The notes below the pieces were generated by a model. The model saw only the letters and a list, made by a program, of their open reading frames with translations, did not search any database and had not been told where the DNA came from. A stretch of DNA of 64,000 bases, from positions 186,001 through 250,000 of the forward strand of contig CADEFT010000002.1 of the NCBI GenBank assembly GCA_902826685.1, written 5' to 3'. Each line of letters begins with the position of its first letter. Within the stretch, counting starts at the first letter, position 1. This stretch comes from an uncultured Acidobacteriota bacterium. GTDB taxonomy: Bacteria; Acidobacteriota; Terriglobia; Bryobacterales; Bryobacteraceae. Below, piece after piece: positions 9,121 to 17,954 of the stretch. Position numbers and translations under genes: made by a program.

Positions 9121-9794
9121 CGCTCCACTTTCGAACCGGCCAGGAGGGGATGGGATACGACTGCCGGCTCCACCATCGCCGCCAGATGCGCCGCACATTC
9201 CTCCACCGGCCGCAGCCACCATTCGCTCGCCAGCACCGCGGCCCGTGTGGCGCGGTCAAAGCGGTAACGCAGAATCCGCGCCGGCACTCCCGCCACGATG
9301 GCGAAATCCGGTACATCGGCCGTCACCACCGCGCCGGCGCCCACCACCGCGCCGATCCCGATCCGCCGGCAGCCCGCGGTAATAACGCTTCCCGCGCCAA
9401 TCCAACTGTCGTGGCCGATGTCGAGCCGCCCGAACGGTACCGTGTCTTCCGCCACCAACCCCAGGCTCGCGTTATAGAAAAACGGATGCGTCGACAGCCG
9501 GTCGAGCGGATGATCGCGCAGGAACACCTTCACGTCGCGCGCGATCGAAACGTAGCGTCCCACCGCCACCCCGCCCGGGAACAGGCCGGGCGTCGTGCAG
9601 GGGCCGTAGCTATAGGCGCCCACTTCCACGCCGTGATAGGCGGCGAGAATCTCGCGCAGGGTGCGCGAACGCATTTCGCCCCCTTCCAGGCGCCGGGCGA
9701 GCGACAGACACAGACGCCGCAGCGGGCGGAACCCGTAGAACCTCCGTAGCAGGCCCGAGAAGCGGCTGACGCGCAGGCCGTTCATCGAAGACAT
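9090..9794 (-). CDS. Left-handed beta-helix acyltransferase (XAT/CatB-like)
   Basis: This 234-residue protein has hexapeptide repeats (GRLDIGHDSWIGAGSVI, then IGIGAVVGAGAVVTADVPD) followed by the family's AIVAGVPARILRYRF ending, and a loop with FLRDHPLDRLSTHPFF that contains the catalytic-type His. This pattern fits the xenobiotic/O-acetyltransferase branch, which uses acetyl-CoA to acetylate sugar hydroxyls. AAGGAG 5 nt before the ATG supports the start. The gene overlaps the flippase stop by 13 bp and the iron-sulfur protein start by 31 bp. O-acetylation of the EPS repeat unit is the likely role; the acceptor is unknown. Confidence 0.85.
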   Translation of the reverse strand: MSSMNGLRVSRFSGLLRRFYGFRPLRRLCLSLARRLEGGEMRSRTLREILAAYHGVEVGAYSYGPCTTPGLFPGGVAVGRYVSIARDVKVFLRDHPLDRLSTHPFFYNASLGLVAEDTVPFGRLDIGHDSWIGAGSVITAGCRRIGIGAVVGAGAVVTADVPDFAIVAGVPARILRYRFDRATRAAVLASEWWLRPVEECAAHLAAMVEPAVVSHPLLAGSKVERWHELKQSAM

Positions 9795-11221
9795 GCTTCT
9801 CCTTCGACCGGCCGCGCCACGGCGTCGCGGAAACCGCGCTGGGCGAAGGCAAGCGATGCCGGATACAGGCGAGCGCCCAAAGACGACAGACCGGCCAGCA
9901 GTAGCGCGGCGAGGAGGTATCGCGCCGGTCCACTCGCCATCGAACAGGCCAGAAACGCCAGTCCGCCCGTGAGAACGAACAGGATCGTCTGGACCCCGCC
10001 CGCCCGCTGCCCCTTCTCAAAACACAGCAGCGTAGCCAGCACGGCGGCCAGTTCCCCCACGATCGCGCCGCCCGCCATCCACTCCAGGCCGCCCGAGAAG
10101 GCGCCCGCGGCGGCCGCCGCCGGAAGTCCCAACATCCGCGCCAGGTTGCCCCACAGCGTGCTGGATGTATCGGCCGCCGCCATCAGGGCGGTGGCCATCA
10201 CCTGCCTCAGGCAGCGCAGTGCGATCGCCACCGCCAGGATCGCCAGGATCCCCGCGGCGCCGGAATACCGCCCGCCATACAGCAGCGTCAACACCTCACC
10301 GCCCGCCGCCGCCGCGACCGCCAGAAACACGATCGATCCCATCGCCGTCAATTCGAGACAGGTCCGGTACTGGCGCAGGTAGCGCGGTGGGTCCTGCCGG
10401 GAGCGCGACAACACCGGCAGCAGGGTCCCCAGCGCGACGTGTCCGAACAGAAAGCTCGGAATCAGAACGAGGGAGCAAGCCAGGCTGTAATCGGCCACCG
10501 TTTCGAGCGAACCGTAGCGGCTGACCACCACGCGGTCGCCTTGCGTCGAGACCGCCATCAGCGCGCCGCCAATCACCAGCGGCCAGCCGAAGCGCAGCAT
10601 ACCCGCCAGATGGCGCCGGTCCCAGGCCCAGCGATAGGGCGTCCGCGCCAGAAGATGGCTCATCCCAACCGTCGATCCCACCCGGACCAGTTCGAGATAC
10701 AACATCAGACGGAAATCGGGCACCAGCGAGGCCAGCGGCCAGGCCGCGGCCGTGAGCGCCAACTGCGGTATCACTTCGCTCGCCACGGCCGGTTGAAACT
10801 CCAGATGGCGCTGGCGTATATAGAGATCGGCATGCGAGAAGGCGGTCAGCAAGGGCGCGAGCGCGAGCAGGCGGAAGGCCCAGGCCCCTTCCGGCACCTG
10901 GCTCCAGACGGCCAGCGGCCCGGCCAGCAGCGCGAGAACCGCCGCGCTCGCGACGCCGGTCAGACATTGCAGCGCGTGGCAGGTATCGCGAAACCGTGGC
11001 GACTCTCCTTCCCCCGACTGCACCACCTGCTGGTTGAGCGACAGCCGGTTGGCGAAATCGAGCACCGCCAGAAAGGCCAGGAACAGGGAGGCGAGCCCGA
11101 AGTCGGCTTTGGCCAGCGTCCGCGCCAGAATCACGCTGCGCAGGAACGCGAGCCCATGGCACAGGATTCGCGACGCCGTCAGCAGACCGGCGCCGCGCAG
11201 GACTTTCGCCGCGGTCAGCAC
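9782..11221 (-). CDS. wzx: Lipid-linked oligosaccharide flippase (Wzx, MOP superfamily)
   Basis: This 479-residue integral membrane protein has about 12-14 predicted helices and the polysaccharide-transporter pattern: an N-terminal ASRILCHGLAFLRSVILAR amphipathic helix, LSLNQQVVQSGEG, and a central GDRVVVSRYGSLETVADYSLA, where the charged residue inside a helix is typical. The start is a GTG at 11221, 7 bp inside the upstream gene; the longer frame adds 65 glycine- and arginine-rich residues antisense to nothing recognisable. Its ribosome site is weak (AAAGG), so translational coupling is likely. It should move the undecaprenyl-PP-linked repeat to the periplasm for the Wzy candidate. Confidence 0.85.
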   Translation of the reverse strand: MLTAAKVLRGAGLLTASRILCHGLAFLRSVILARTLAKADFGLASLFLAFLAVLDFANRLSLNQQVVQSGEGESPRFRDTCHALQCLTGVASAAVLALLAGPLAVWSQVPEGAWAFRLLALAPLLTAFSHADLYIRQRHLEFQPAVASEVIPQLALTAAAWPLASLVPDFRLMLYLELVRVGSTVGMSHLLARTPYRWAWDRRHLAGMLRFGWPLVIGGALMAVSTQGDRVVVSRYGSLETVADYSLACSLVLIPSFLFGHVALGTLLPVLSRSRQDPPRYLRQYRTCLELTAMGSIVFLAVAAAAGGEVLTLLYGGRYSGAAGILAILAVAIALRCLRQVMATALMAAADTSSTLWGNLARMLGLPAAAAAGAFSGGLEWMAGGAIVGELAAVLATLLCFEKGQRAGGVQTILFVLTGGLAFLACSMASGPARYLLAALLLAGLSSLGARLYPASLAFAQRGFRDAVARPVEGEACLR

Positions 11222-11709
11222 CCTTTGGCCGCCACCGCCGCCCGGCCCAGAGCCCTGGCCGGATTGCCCGCCACTACCGTGCCCGCCGGCACATCCCTGG
11301 TGACCATGCTGCCGGCGCCGATCATGGCGTTCTCGCCAACCGTAACGCCCGCCAGAATCGTTACGCCCGAGCCGAGCGAGGCGCCCTTGCGTACCAGCGT
11401 CGGAATCACCTTCCAATCGGCTTCGGTCTGCAGTTTGCCATCGGCCGCCGTCGCCCGCGGATGCATGTCGTTGATGAAGGTGACGCCGTGGCCGATGAAC
11501 ACCCCATCCTCGATCGTCACGCCCTCGCAGATGAAGCTATGGCTTGAGATCTTGCAATCGCGGCCGATGCGCGCCCCTTTCTGGATCTCGACGAAGGCAC
11601 CGATCTTGGTGTTGTCCCCGATGTCGCAGCCGTAAAGATTGAGGAACTTCGACAGTTTCACGTTCCGGCCGAGCTTCACGTCCGGCGCAATGCAGCAGAA
11701 TTCGCCCAT
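11215..11709 (-). CDS. Hexapeptide N-acetyltransferase, WbpD/WlbB-like
   Basis: The 164-residue protein is almost entirely hexapeptide repeats (VKLGRNVKLSKFLNLYG, IGDNTKIGAFVEIQKG and later GSGVTILAGVTVGENAMIGAG), with FINDMHPRA and the ending VVAGNPARAL. This matches UDP-2-acetamido-3-amino-2,3-dideoxy-glucuronate N-acetyltransferases. The start MGEFCCIAP was chosen; the longer frame has no family similarity upstream. A Gfo/Idh oxidoreductase and a DegT aminotransferase in the same operon provide the WbpB- and WbpE-like steps, so the three together could make UDP-2,3-diacetamido-2,3-dideoxy-glucuronate. The required UDP-GlcNAc 6-dehydrogenase (WbpA) is not in the window. Confidence 0.85.
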   Translation of the reverse strand: MGEFCCIAPDVKLGRNVKLSKFLNLYGCDIGDNTKIGAFVEIQKGARIGRDCKISSHSFICEGVTIEDGVFIGHGVTFINDMHPRATAADGKLQTEADWKVIPTLVRKGASLGSGVTILAGVTVGENAMIGAGSMVTRDVPAGTVVAGNPARALGRAAVAAKGC

Positions 11710-11716
11710 AAGTTCC

Positions 11717-12862
11717 CTAGTAGGCCCCCGAACCCATCCACACCGCCAGCGGCGTCCGCAATAGAATGCGCAGGTCGAGCCACAGGTTCCACGACTCCGC
11801 ATAGCGCATGTCCAGGCGCACCATGTCGTCGAACCGGACACGGCTGCGGCCGGAGACCTGCCACAATCCGGTGATGCCGGGCTTGACCGTCAGCACGCGG
11901 CGGCGATGCCACGGCGCGTAAGCTTCCACTTCGTAGGGAATCGCCGGGCGCGGACCCACCAGCGACATCTCGCCCCGCAGCACATTGATCAGTTGCGGCA
12001 GCTCATCGAGGGACGTCCGCCGCAGCCACCCACCCACCCGCGTCACCCTGGCGTCGTTGGTGATCTTGTAAACCGGCGCGCCCTCGAGCGCCGCCGCGCC
12101 TTCGCCGCCCGCGATGAAAGAACGCATGTACTCGCGGTGAACCGATTCGTCGTTTGACGCCCGCATCGAACGGAACTTCAGGAACGTGAACCGGCGTCCC
12201 CCCAGGCCGACCCGCTGCTGGCGGAACAGCACCGGTCCGCTCGAAGTCGACTGGATCGCCGCCGCGATCGCCAGCAGCAGGGGCAGCAGCAGGCACAGCC
12301 CGGCCAGGCTCAACCCGACGTCGAGGGAGCGTTTGAGAAGGCGCGAAGTCTGGCGCCGCTCCTCGCCCGCCGCCACATCGGGATAGAGCGCCGGGTTGGA
12401 GCTTCCATCGCCATCGCGGCCCGCCGGATCCTCGGGATAGAAGTGGAACGAGAGCCGCACCTGGCTTACCTCTTCCACCGGCAGCACCGCGCCAAGCGCG
12501 TCCGTCACCCGCGCCGCCAGCGCCCGGGTCACGGCCGCGCCGCGGGTGGCGTCGATCTCGGTGAAAATCACTCCGAACGTCGATCCGGCTTTGTACCAGC
12601 CCTTGAAATCGGTCTCGCGCGTCGTGCGCGCCAGGATGTTGGCGAACTTTTCAAAAGCACCGGCGCGGGCGCGGGAAAACAGCGTTTCCGTTTCGAGCAG
12701 CATCAGCACGAACGGCCGCCCGGAGCGTTCCGTTCTTTTCCTTTCGATCCGGAGCATGCGCAGAAACGGCGCTTGTTCGAGGACTAGCTCCTCCACCGGA
12801 ACGTCGGCGGGGGTCAGCGCGTCGTCGAAGACGGTTCGTAGAGCGGGTACGGAGGATGGCAT
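11717..12862 (-). CDS. Initiating sugar-1-phosphate transferase with degenerate GGDEF-like N-terminus
   Basis: Residues about 190-381 form a bacterial sugar transferase domain (PF02397 type): a membrane helix (RSLDVGLSLAGLCLLLPLLL), KFRSMR, a DELPQLINVLRGEMSLVGPRP block and KPGITGLWQVSGRS. It loads the first sugar phosphate onto undecaprenyl phosphate. The N-terminal 150 residues lack the usual four to five membrane helices. They instead resemble a degenerate GGDEF fold, with FVLMLLETE at the first strand, ETDFKGWYKAGSTFGVIF at the hairpin (AGSTF replacing GGDEF) and A/L-rich flanking helices. Cyclase activity is not expected; a regulatory or c-di-GMP-sensing role is speculative. Confidence 0.85.
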   Translation of the reverse strand: MPSSVPALRTVFDDALTPADVPVEELVLEQAPFLRMLRIERKRTERSGRPFVLMLLETETLFSRARAGAFEKFANILARTTRETDFKGWYKAGSTFGVIFTEIDATRGAAVTRALAARVTDALGAVLPVEEVSQVRLSFHFYPEDPAGRDGDGSSNPALYPDVAAGEERRQTSRLLKRSLDVGLSLAGLCLLLPLLLAIAAAIQSTSSGPVLFRQQRVGLGGRRFTFLKFRSMRASNDESVHREYMRSFIAGGEGAAALEGAPVYKITNDARVTRVGGWLRRTSLDELPQLINVLRGEMSLVGPRPAIPYEVEAYAPWHRRRVLTVKPGITGLWQVSGRSRVRFDDMVRLDMRYAESWNLWLDLRILLRTPLAVWMGSGAY

Positions 12863-12874
12863 GAAATCGGTTCT

Positions 12875-13351
12875 CTATGGCGGAATCGCGGCGGCGGCCT
12901 CGACCGAAAAAGCGCTCTCCAGACCGGAGGTGTTCACGCTCGTGGTCACGTAGTAATAGAGACGGCCGCTCTCCACCGCCGTGTCGGTAAAACTGGTGCC
13001 CGATACCGGCAGGGGCGTCAGCCGCGTGTAAGGGCCGCGCGACGCCAGGGCCCTGTAGACGTTGTACCCGGCGACGTTCGGCGAAGGGCTGGCCGTCCAC
13101 GTCAGGACCGCTGAGCGGTTCTGCCCGCAACGCCCGCTGAGCGAGGCGGCGCGCACGCGCTCGACCACCGTATCGTTACAAACGTTGAGGCCGGCGACAT
13201 TGGCGCGGCACGGACGCTGCCCGGCGCGCATGGCCACCGCCATCTGCACATCCACCACGTCCACGGCGTTATCGCCATTCAGGTCGCAGGGATTGGTCTG
13301 CGCGGCGGCAAGCCAGGCGGTGGCCGCCAGCAGCGGAAGCATACGTGGCAT
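12875..13351 (-). CDS. Exported protein with dockerin-like repeat and fibronectin type III domain
   Basis: The 158-residue protein starts MPRMLPLLAATAWLAAAQ, a signal peptide; an in-frame TTG 6 bp upstream is the alternative start. Residues about 20-55 hold a type I dockerin-like calcium loop (CDLNGDNAVDVVDVQMAV) followed by a degenerate second copy (CRANVAGLNVCNDTVVERV). The rest is one Fn3 domain (SPNVAGYNVYRALASRGPY to YYYVTTSVNTSGLESAFS). No cohesin partner is visible. It sits inside the EPS operon between the aminotransferase and the initiating transferase genes, so it may be a surface or matrix protein. Function is unknown. Confidence 0.75.
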   Translation of the reverse strand: MPRMLPLLAATAWLAAAQTNPCDLNGDNAVDVVDVQMAVAMRAGQRPCRANVAGLNVCNDTVVERVRAASLSGRCGQNRSAVLTWTASPSPNVAGYNVYRALASRGPYTRLTPLPVSGTSFTDTAVESGRLYYYVTTSVNTSGLESAFSVEAAAAIPP

Positions 13352-13360
13352 GGGCAAGAT

Positions 13361-14482
13361 TCAGGCGGTCGCCGCCATCGGACGGGCGCGGAAACTCCAT
13401 ACCGCCTCGGCCACGAAGTCGGTTTGTCCGGAGGTCATCTCCGGGAACATGGGCAGCGACAACTCCTCGGCCGCGATGCGCTCGGACACCGGAAACTCGC
13501 CCGCCCGATAGCCGAGATCGGCATAGGCGGGCAGCAGGTGCACCGGGTGCGGATAGTGGATCCCGGTCTGTACGCCTTGCGCGCTCAACCAGCGCGCCAA
13601 TTCCTCGCGATGCGGCGTGAGGACGGCGTAGACGTGATAGACGTGCCGGTTTTCCGGCGATTCCCAGGGCAGGTGCAGGCCGCTGCCCGTCAGCCCGCGG
13701 CGGTAGGCCGCGGCGTGCAGGCGGCGCGCTTCGGTCCACGCTTCCAGATGCCGCAGCTTGATGCGCAGCACAGCCCCCTGAACGCCTTCCATGCGGTAGT
13801 TGAAGCCCTTGAGCACGTGCTGATACTTGCGCTCGGCGCCCCAATCGCGCAGCATCCGCACCTTGCGCGCCCGTTCGGCCGAGCCGGTGGCCACGATGCC
13901 GCCTTCTCCATAGGCGCCCAGGTTCTTGCCCGGATAGAAACTGAAGCAGGCCAGATCGCCGATCGAGCCGCAGCGCATGCCCCGGTACTCGGCGCCATGG
14001 GCCTGGGCGGCGTCTTCGATCACCGTCAGGCCATACTGGCGGGCGATGGCGAGGATCGCATCCATATCGGCCGGGTTGCCGTATAGATGGACCGGCAGAA
14101 TCGCCTTGGTGCGCCTGGTGATGGCGGCTTCCAGTTGGGACGGGTCCATCGTGTAGCTGACCGGATCGACATCCACCAGCACCGGCCGCGCGCCCGTGTA
14201 TTCGACCGCGGCCACGGTGGCGACGAAGGTGCACGGAACGGTGATCACTTCATCGCCCGGGCCTACGCCCGCCGCCAGCAGCGCCAGATGCAGGGCGCTG
14301 GTGCCGCTGTTGACCGCCACGCAGTGTTCCACGCCGCAGTAGGCGGCGAACTCCTGCTCGAAGGCGGCCACTTCCTGGCCCAGCACAAACTGGGCCGAAT
14401 CGAAGACGCGCGCGACCGCGCCGAGGATTTCCTCCTTCAACGGGAGGTATTGCTGTTTCAGATCGAGGAAAGGAACTTGCAT
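13361..14482 (-). CDS. DegT/DnrJ/EryC1/StrS sugar aminotransferase (WbpE-like)
   Basis: This 373-residue PLP enzyme starts MQVPFLDLKQQY, the family's conserved opening; a longer frame only adds a proline-rich stretch. It shows NSGTSALHLALLAAGV (phosphate binding), IEDAAQAHGA (the Asp that pairs with the pyridine nitrogen) and SFYPGKNLGAYGEGG, where Lys forms the internal aldimine. These enzymes transaminate UDP-3-keto sugars, usually with glutamate. It lies 19 bp after a Gfo/Idh oxidoreductase, the arrangement of WbpB/WbpE, which supports a UDP-3-keto-GlcNAcA substrate. The family is certain; the substrate is inferred. Confidence 0.9.
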   Translation of the reverse strand: MQVPFLDLKQQYLPLKEEILGAVARVFDSAQFVLGQEVAAFEQEFAAYCGVEHCVAVNSGTSALHLALLAAGVGPGDEVITVPCTFVATVAAVEYTGARPVLVDVDPVSYTMDPSQLEAAITRRTKAILPVHLYGNPADMDAILAIARQYGLTVIEDAAQAHGAEYRGMRCGSIGDLACFSFYPGKNLGAYGEGGIVATGSAERARKVRMLRDWGAERKYQHVLKGFNYRMEGVQGAVLRIKLRHLEAWTEARRLHAAAYRRGLTGSGLHLPWESPENRHVYHVYAVLTPHREELARWLSAQGVQTGIHYPHPVHLLPAYADLGYRAGEFPVSERIAAEELSLPMFPEMTSGQTDFVAEAVWSFRARPMAATA

Positions 14483-14501
14483 GCGAATCCAAGGGGGAAG
14501 A

Positions 14502-15581
14502 TCAGGCGGTGGCGGCGAGACAGGCCGGACGGACACCCGGCGGCGGCGGGGGCGGCGCCTCCATGCCCCACGTCTCCACCTTTTCCACCCTGCCTTGCCC
14601 CTTCATCGAACGTGTGGCGGCCTCGAGCACGCTCACCACCCGCAACCCGCACAGGCCGTCGGTCACCGGTGCCGTGCCGCCGCGGATGCAATCGCCAAAG
14701 TGCTGCGCCACCGCCCGCAGGGCCTCGGTGCCGTCGATCCGCGGCGCGTACATATCGCCCGAACGGTAGCTCACCAGCAGGTTGCGCCGCGATTCATCGC
14801 CATTCTTCACGTCCACGCCCTTGTCGTAGACCTTCACCTTCTCGCTGGTCTCGATGTCGTCGTAGACGATCATCTGCCTGCTGCCGCCGATCAGCGTGCG
14901 CCGGACCTTCACCGGCGAGAGCCAGTTGACGTTCAGGTGCGCGATCAGCGAGCTGCCGTAGAAGGCCGTGACGTAGGCCAGGTTCTCCGAGGCGCCCGAA
15001 ACGTGCCCAATCCCGGTGGCCGACACTTCCGCCGGACACTCGGGCAGTATGTAGTCCATGATGGCCACATCGTGCACGGCCAGATCCCAGATGACGTCCA
15101 CGTCGTGCTGGAACAGGCCGAGATTAACGCGGGTCGAATCGTAGTAGTAAACGTCGCCCACCGACCCGCCGTGAATCAGATCGCGGATCTTGCGCACCGC
15201 GCCCGTATAGACGAACGTGTGGTCCACCATCAGCACCCGCCGGCGGCGGGCCGCTTCCTCGATCAGCCGCAGGCTCTCGGCGGTGCTGGTGGTCATCGGC
15301 TTTTCGACCAGCACATGCTTGCCGGCCGCCAACGCCTCCATCGCCAGCGGATAGTGCGTCGAGACGGGCGTGGCGATCGCAACGGCGTCGATCGTGGAAT
15401 CCCGCAGCACCGAGCGAACGTCGGTGGTCAGTCTGACGCCTGGGTAGCGGCGGTGGATGAGCGAGAGACGCTCGTCTCTGAGATCGGCCACCACGGCCAG
15501 CTCGATGCCGGGCACGTCGGCGAAGTTGCGGACCAGGTTCGGGCCCCAATACCCATAGCCTAGGATGCCAATACGGATCAT
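14502..15581 (-). CDS. Gfo/Idh/MocA family oxidoreductase (WbpB/WlbA-like)
   Basis: The 359-residue protein begins with an NAD(P)-binding Rossmann fold (IGILGYGYWGPNLVRNF) and carries the family's AGKHVLVEKPM motif with catalytic-type Lys, then a VDHTFVYTGAV strand and a C-terminal alpha/beta dimerisation domain. WbpB-like members oxidise the 3-hydroxyl of UDP-GlcNAcA, often recycling NADH with 2-oxoglutarate. The neighbouring aminotransferase and the WbpD-like acetyltransferase 3 kb downstream support this assignment. The last residues (PPPPPPGVRPACLAATA) are a short unusual proline-rich tail. Confidence 0.85.
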   Translation of the reverse strand: MIRIGILGYGYWGPNLVRNFADVPGIELAVVADLRDERLSLIHRRYPGVRLTTDVRSVLRDSTIDAVAIATPVSTHYPLAMEALAAGKHVLVEKPMTTSTAESLRLIEEAARRRRVLMVDHTFVYTGAVRKIRDLIHGGSVGDVYYYDSTRVNLGLFQHDVDVIWDLAVHDVAIMDYILPECPAEVSATGIGHVSGASENLAYVTAFYGSSLIAHLNVNWLSPVKVRRTLIGGSRQMIVYDDIETSEKVKVYDKGVDVKNGDESRRNLLVSYRSGDMYAPRIDGTEALRAVAQHFGDCIRGGTAPVTDGLCGLRVVSVLEAATRSMKGQGRVEKVETWGMEAPPPPPPGVRPACLAATA

Positions 15582-15599
15582 GATGATGCCTCGTTGTGT

Positions 15600-16361
15600 T
15601 CAGCGCCCGGAAGCGCCCCTGGCCAGCGCGCGCCTGGGTGTCCGGTTCTGCTTGTAGTAGGTGTAGTAATCGTCGTGATGCGGCTCGTCGAAGGCGTTCA
15701 GAACCAGGCCGGTGAGCGGCAGCCCGGCCAGCGCCTCGATCGAGCGGTCGAGCTCTCCGGTGGGCGTGAAGCCCCAGCGCACCACCAGCACGATGCCATC
15801 GGCCCGCGCCGCCAGCGAGTGGGCGTCGGCAAAGGGAGCGAGCGGCGGCGAATCGACGATAATCCAATCGAAGTGCCGCCGCGCCGCCTCGAGCGTGCGG
15901 TCGAATGCCGCGCTCTCAAGCAGCGTCACCGGCTCCGACGCCAGGCTGCCGGCGCTCAACAGGTAAAGACCCAGGGGATTGACCCGCCGCACCGCTTCGC
16001 TCAAGGATAATTCCCCCACCAGCACGTCGCTCAGCCCCGGCAGGTTGCCCTCGAGGCCCAGCGCTTTTGGAAGATCGGCGGCCCGCAGATCGGCGTCCAC
16101 CAGCAGCACGCCCGGGCTGGTTTGAGCCAGCACCGTGGCCAGGTTCGCCGCCACCGACGTCTTGCCTTCGGCCGGAATCGAGCTGGTCACCAGAACGGTC
16201 TGAAGCGTCTTTTCCCGCCGCCCGGAATGCAGCTTGTGCGCCATCAGCCGGTACTTTTCGGCGGCCGGCCCGTAATTTCCGGCGGCCAGCAGCTTGCTGT
16301 GCGGCCGTAGTTCCGCCGTGATTTCGGGCAGCTCCAACCCGTCGAAGGTGGAATAGCTCAT
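15600..16361 (-). CDS. Bacterial tyrosine kinase of the CpsD/CapB type (BY-kinase)
   Basis: This 253-residue cytoplasmic ATPase has a deviant Walker A (SSIPAEGKTSVAANLA), Walker A' (VLLVDADLR) and Walker B (WIIVDSPPL), the BY-kinase set. The C-terminal tail carries a tyrosine cluster (DDYYTYYKQ), the usual autophosphorylation site. It starts 6 bp after the Wzz stop, so this is the split arrangement in which a separate membrane modulator activates the kinase. Together they should control EPS chain length and export. Whether a cognate phosphatase exists is not visible in this window. Confidence 0.9.
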   Translation of the reverse strand: MSYSTFDGLELPEITAELRPHSKLLAAGNYGPAAEKYRLMAHKLHSGRREKTLQTVLVTSSIPAEGKTSVAANLATVLAQTSPGVLLVDADLRAADLPKALGLEGNLPGLSDVLVGELSLSEAVRRVNPLGLYLLSAGSLASEPVTLLESAAFDRTLEAARRHFDWIIVDSPPLAPFADAHSLAARADGIVLVVRWGFTPTGELDRSIEALAGLPLTGLVLNAFDEPHHDDYYTYYKQNRTPRRALARGASGR

Positions 16362-16367
16362 TCGATT

Positions 16368-17954
16368 TCAACCTCGCAGGTAAACGTGAGCGCCCGTGCC
16401 CAACGAGAGGAGGATCATGAGGGCGATCGCCGCCGCCTCCAGCCTCAGACCGCGCCGGCGGCGCTTGTCCTCGCCGGCCGACCGCATGGTGGGGATTCGC
16501 GCCAGCACCGGAACATGCCGGTAGGCGGCCAGATCCGCCGCGCGCCGCACCGTCCGGTCCATCCACTCGCGCAGCGCGATCAGCGCCGCCCCGGCAACCG
16601 CGCCAAGCACCCAGCCGATCCCCACCACCTTCGACCGGCCCTCGGGCCGCTTCGGCAGGCTGGCCGGATCGAGCAGGCGGAACTGCTCGCCCGCCTGGCG
16701 TTCTTCGAGATTGCTCGCCAGCTCCGAGCCCAGCTTCTTTTCGAGCAGCGATTGGAAGTGCATCTTGGCGTTGTCGTGGCGGCGCGTGAGCTCGGCCAGT
16801 TCGGCTTCGCGCACCGGCGTCTGCCCCAGCCGGAGCTGCACCTGGCCGATGCGCTCCCGCAGACTGGCGCTTTCGCGCTTCTCGTTGGCGATCTCGATCT
16901 GAATCGCTTTCAGGCGGCTGGCGGTGTCGGAACTGGCCGTGCGCTCGGCCTTCAGACGCCGCACGGAAGCCTCCCAGTCGGCGATCTCTTTCTTGATGGC
17001 AATCACGTCCGGATGTCTGTCGGTCAGCCTTCCGGCCGCTTCATGCAACTGGCTCCACAGATTCCCGAGCGCCGATTCGGCCAGCGCCAGCGAGTTCTGC
17101 GCGGCATAACCTGCCGCGGGCGCCGGCGTTTCCGGATCGGGTTTGGCGAGCGACGACACCACGTCCTGCTGCGCCCGCATCGATTCGAGATAGGCCTGCT
17201 GCTGCTCGGTACGGTCGAGCGCCGCCGTGCTCGCCTGCAGTTGCGCTTCGAGGCTGCTGAGCAATTGCAGATTGCTTTGCTGCTGCTCGGGCAGCTCGCC
17301 CAGGTGCTCCATCTTATAGGCGCGCACGTTTTCCTCTTCGCCCGACAGCGCTTTCTGCGCCTCCTGCAACTGGCTTTCGAGAAACGCCGTCGTGCGGTGC
17401 GATTGCTCGGTCCGCTCGCGCGAGTCGAGTTCGATGAAAAGAGAGGTCAACTCGTTGGTGACCTGCTGCGCGCGGTAGCGGTCGATGTCGGAAAAGTGGA
17501 TGCGGAAGCCGATCATCTCCGCCTGCCGTCCCGGCGTCTGCACCAGTTCGACCGCGACGCGGCCGCGCATGGTGTCGATGACGTCGTCCATCGGCTCGCG
17601 CCGCCTCTCGGCGCCATAGAGGTTGAAATCCTCGATGAAACGCTGCAGCCGGGTGCGGCTTAGAATCTGCTGTGTCATCGAATCGAGGCGCCGCTGCAGG
17701 GTCATCAGGACGTTCGGCGTCACGTACTGTTCGGGAATCTTCTGCTGCTCGACGATGATGAACGCCGTCGATTTATAGAGCAGCGGCAGAAGGTGGGCCA
17801 CCGCGAAGCCGGCCAGGCCGCAGACAAACAGCGGCGCCAGCAGGCACCACCGCCGCCGCCGCAACGTCTCAAGCGGATCGAACGGCGAGCCGCCCTGGCG
17901 GCGTTCCCCGTACTCGAGATCCGGATCGTCGTCTTTTTCGATCATTCTTGGCAT
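16368..17954 (-). CDS. wzz: Polysaccharide co-polymerase/chain-length determinant (Wzz/GNVR type)
   Basis: The 528-residue inner-membrane protein has one membrane segment near residues 36-62, a large periplasmic region with long coiled coil (about 170-400), a second hydrophobic segment near 450-470 (WVLGAVAGAALIAL) and a third at the extreme C-terminus (AAIALMILLSLGTGAHVYL). The Wzz signature precedes the first loop (AFIIVEQQKIPEQYVTP). It has no fused kinase domain; the BY-kinase follows directly. Either of two ATGs (17954, 17945) may be used; the second overlaps the upstream stop as ATGA. It should set chain length and couple the Wzy candidate to Wza. Confidence 0.85.
   Translation of the reverse strand: MPRMIEKDDDPDLEYGERRQGGSPFDPLETLRRRRWCLLAPLFVCGLAGFAVAHLLPLLYKSTAFIIVEQQKIPEQYVTPNVLMTLQRRLDSMTQQILSRTRLQRFIEDFNLYGAERRREPMDDVIDTMRGRVAVELVQTPGRQAEMIGFRIHFSDIDRYRAQQVTNELTSLFIELDSRERTEQSHRTTAFLESQLQEAQKALSGEEENVRAYKMEHLGELPEQQQSNLQLLSSLEAQLQASTAALDRTEQQQAYLESMRAQQDVVSSLAKPDPETPAPAAGYAAQNSLALAESALGNLWSQLHEAAGRLTDRHPDVIAIKKEIADWEASVRRLKAERTASSDTASRLKAIQIEIANEKRESASLRERIGQVQLRLGQTPVREAELAELTRRHDNAKMHFQSLLEKKLGSELASNLEERQAGEQFRLLDPASLPKRPEGRSKVVGIGWVLGAVAGAALIALREWMDRTVRRAADLAAYRHVPVLARIPTMRSAGEDKRRRRGLRLEAAAIALMILLSLGTGAHVYLRG

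Noticed and set aside
16386-17663. A 425-residue plus-strand ORF
   Set aside because: It is antisense to the Wzz gene and has only a low-complexity Arg/Leu composition.
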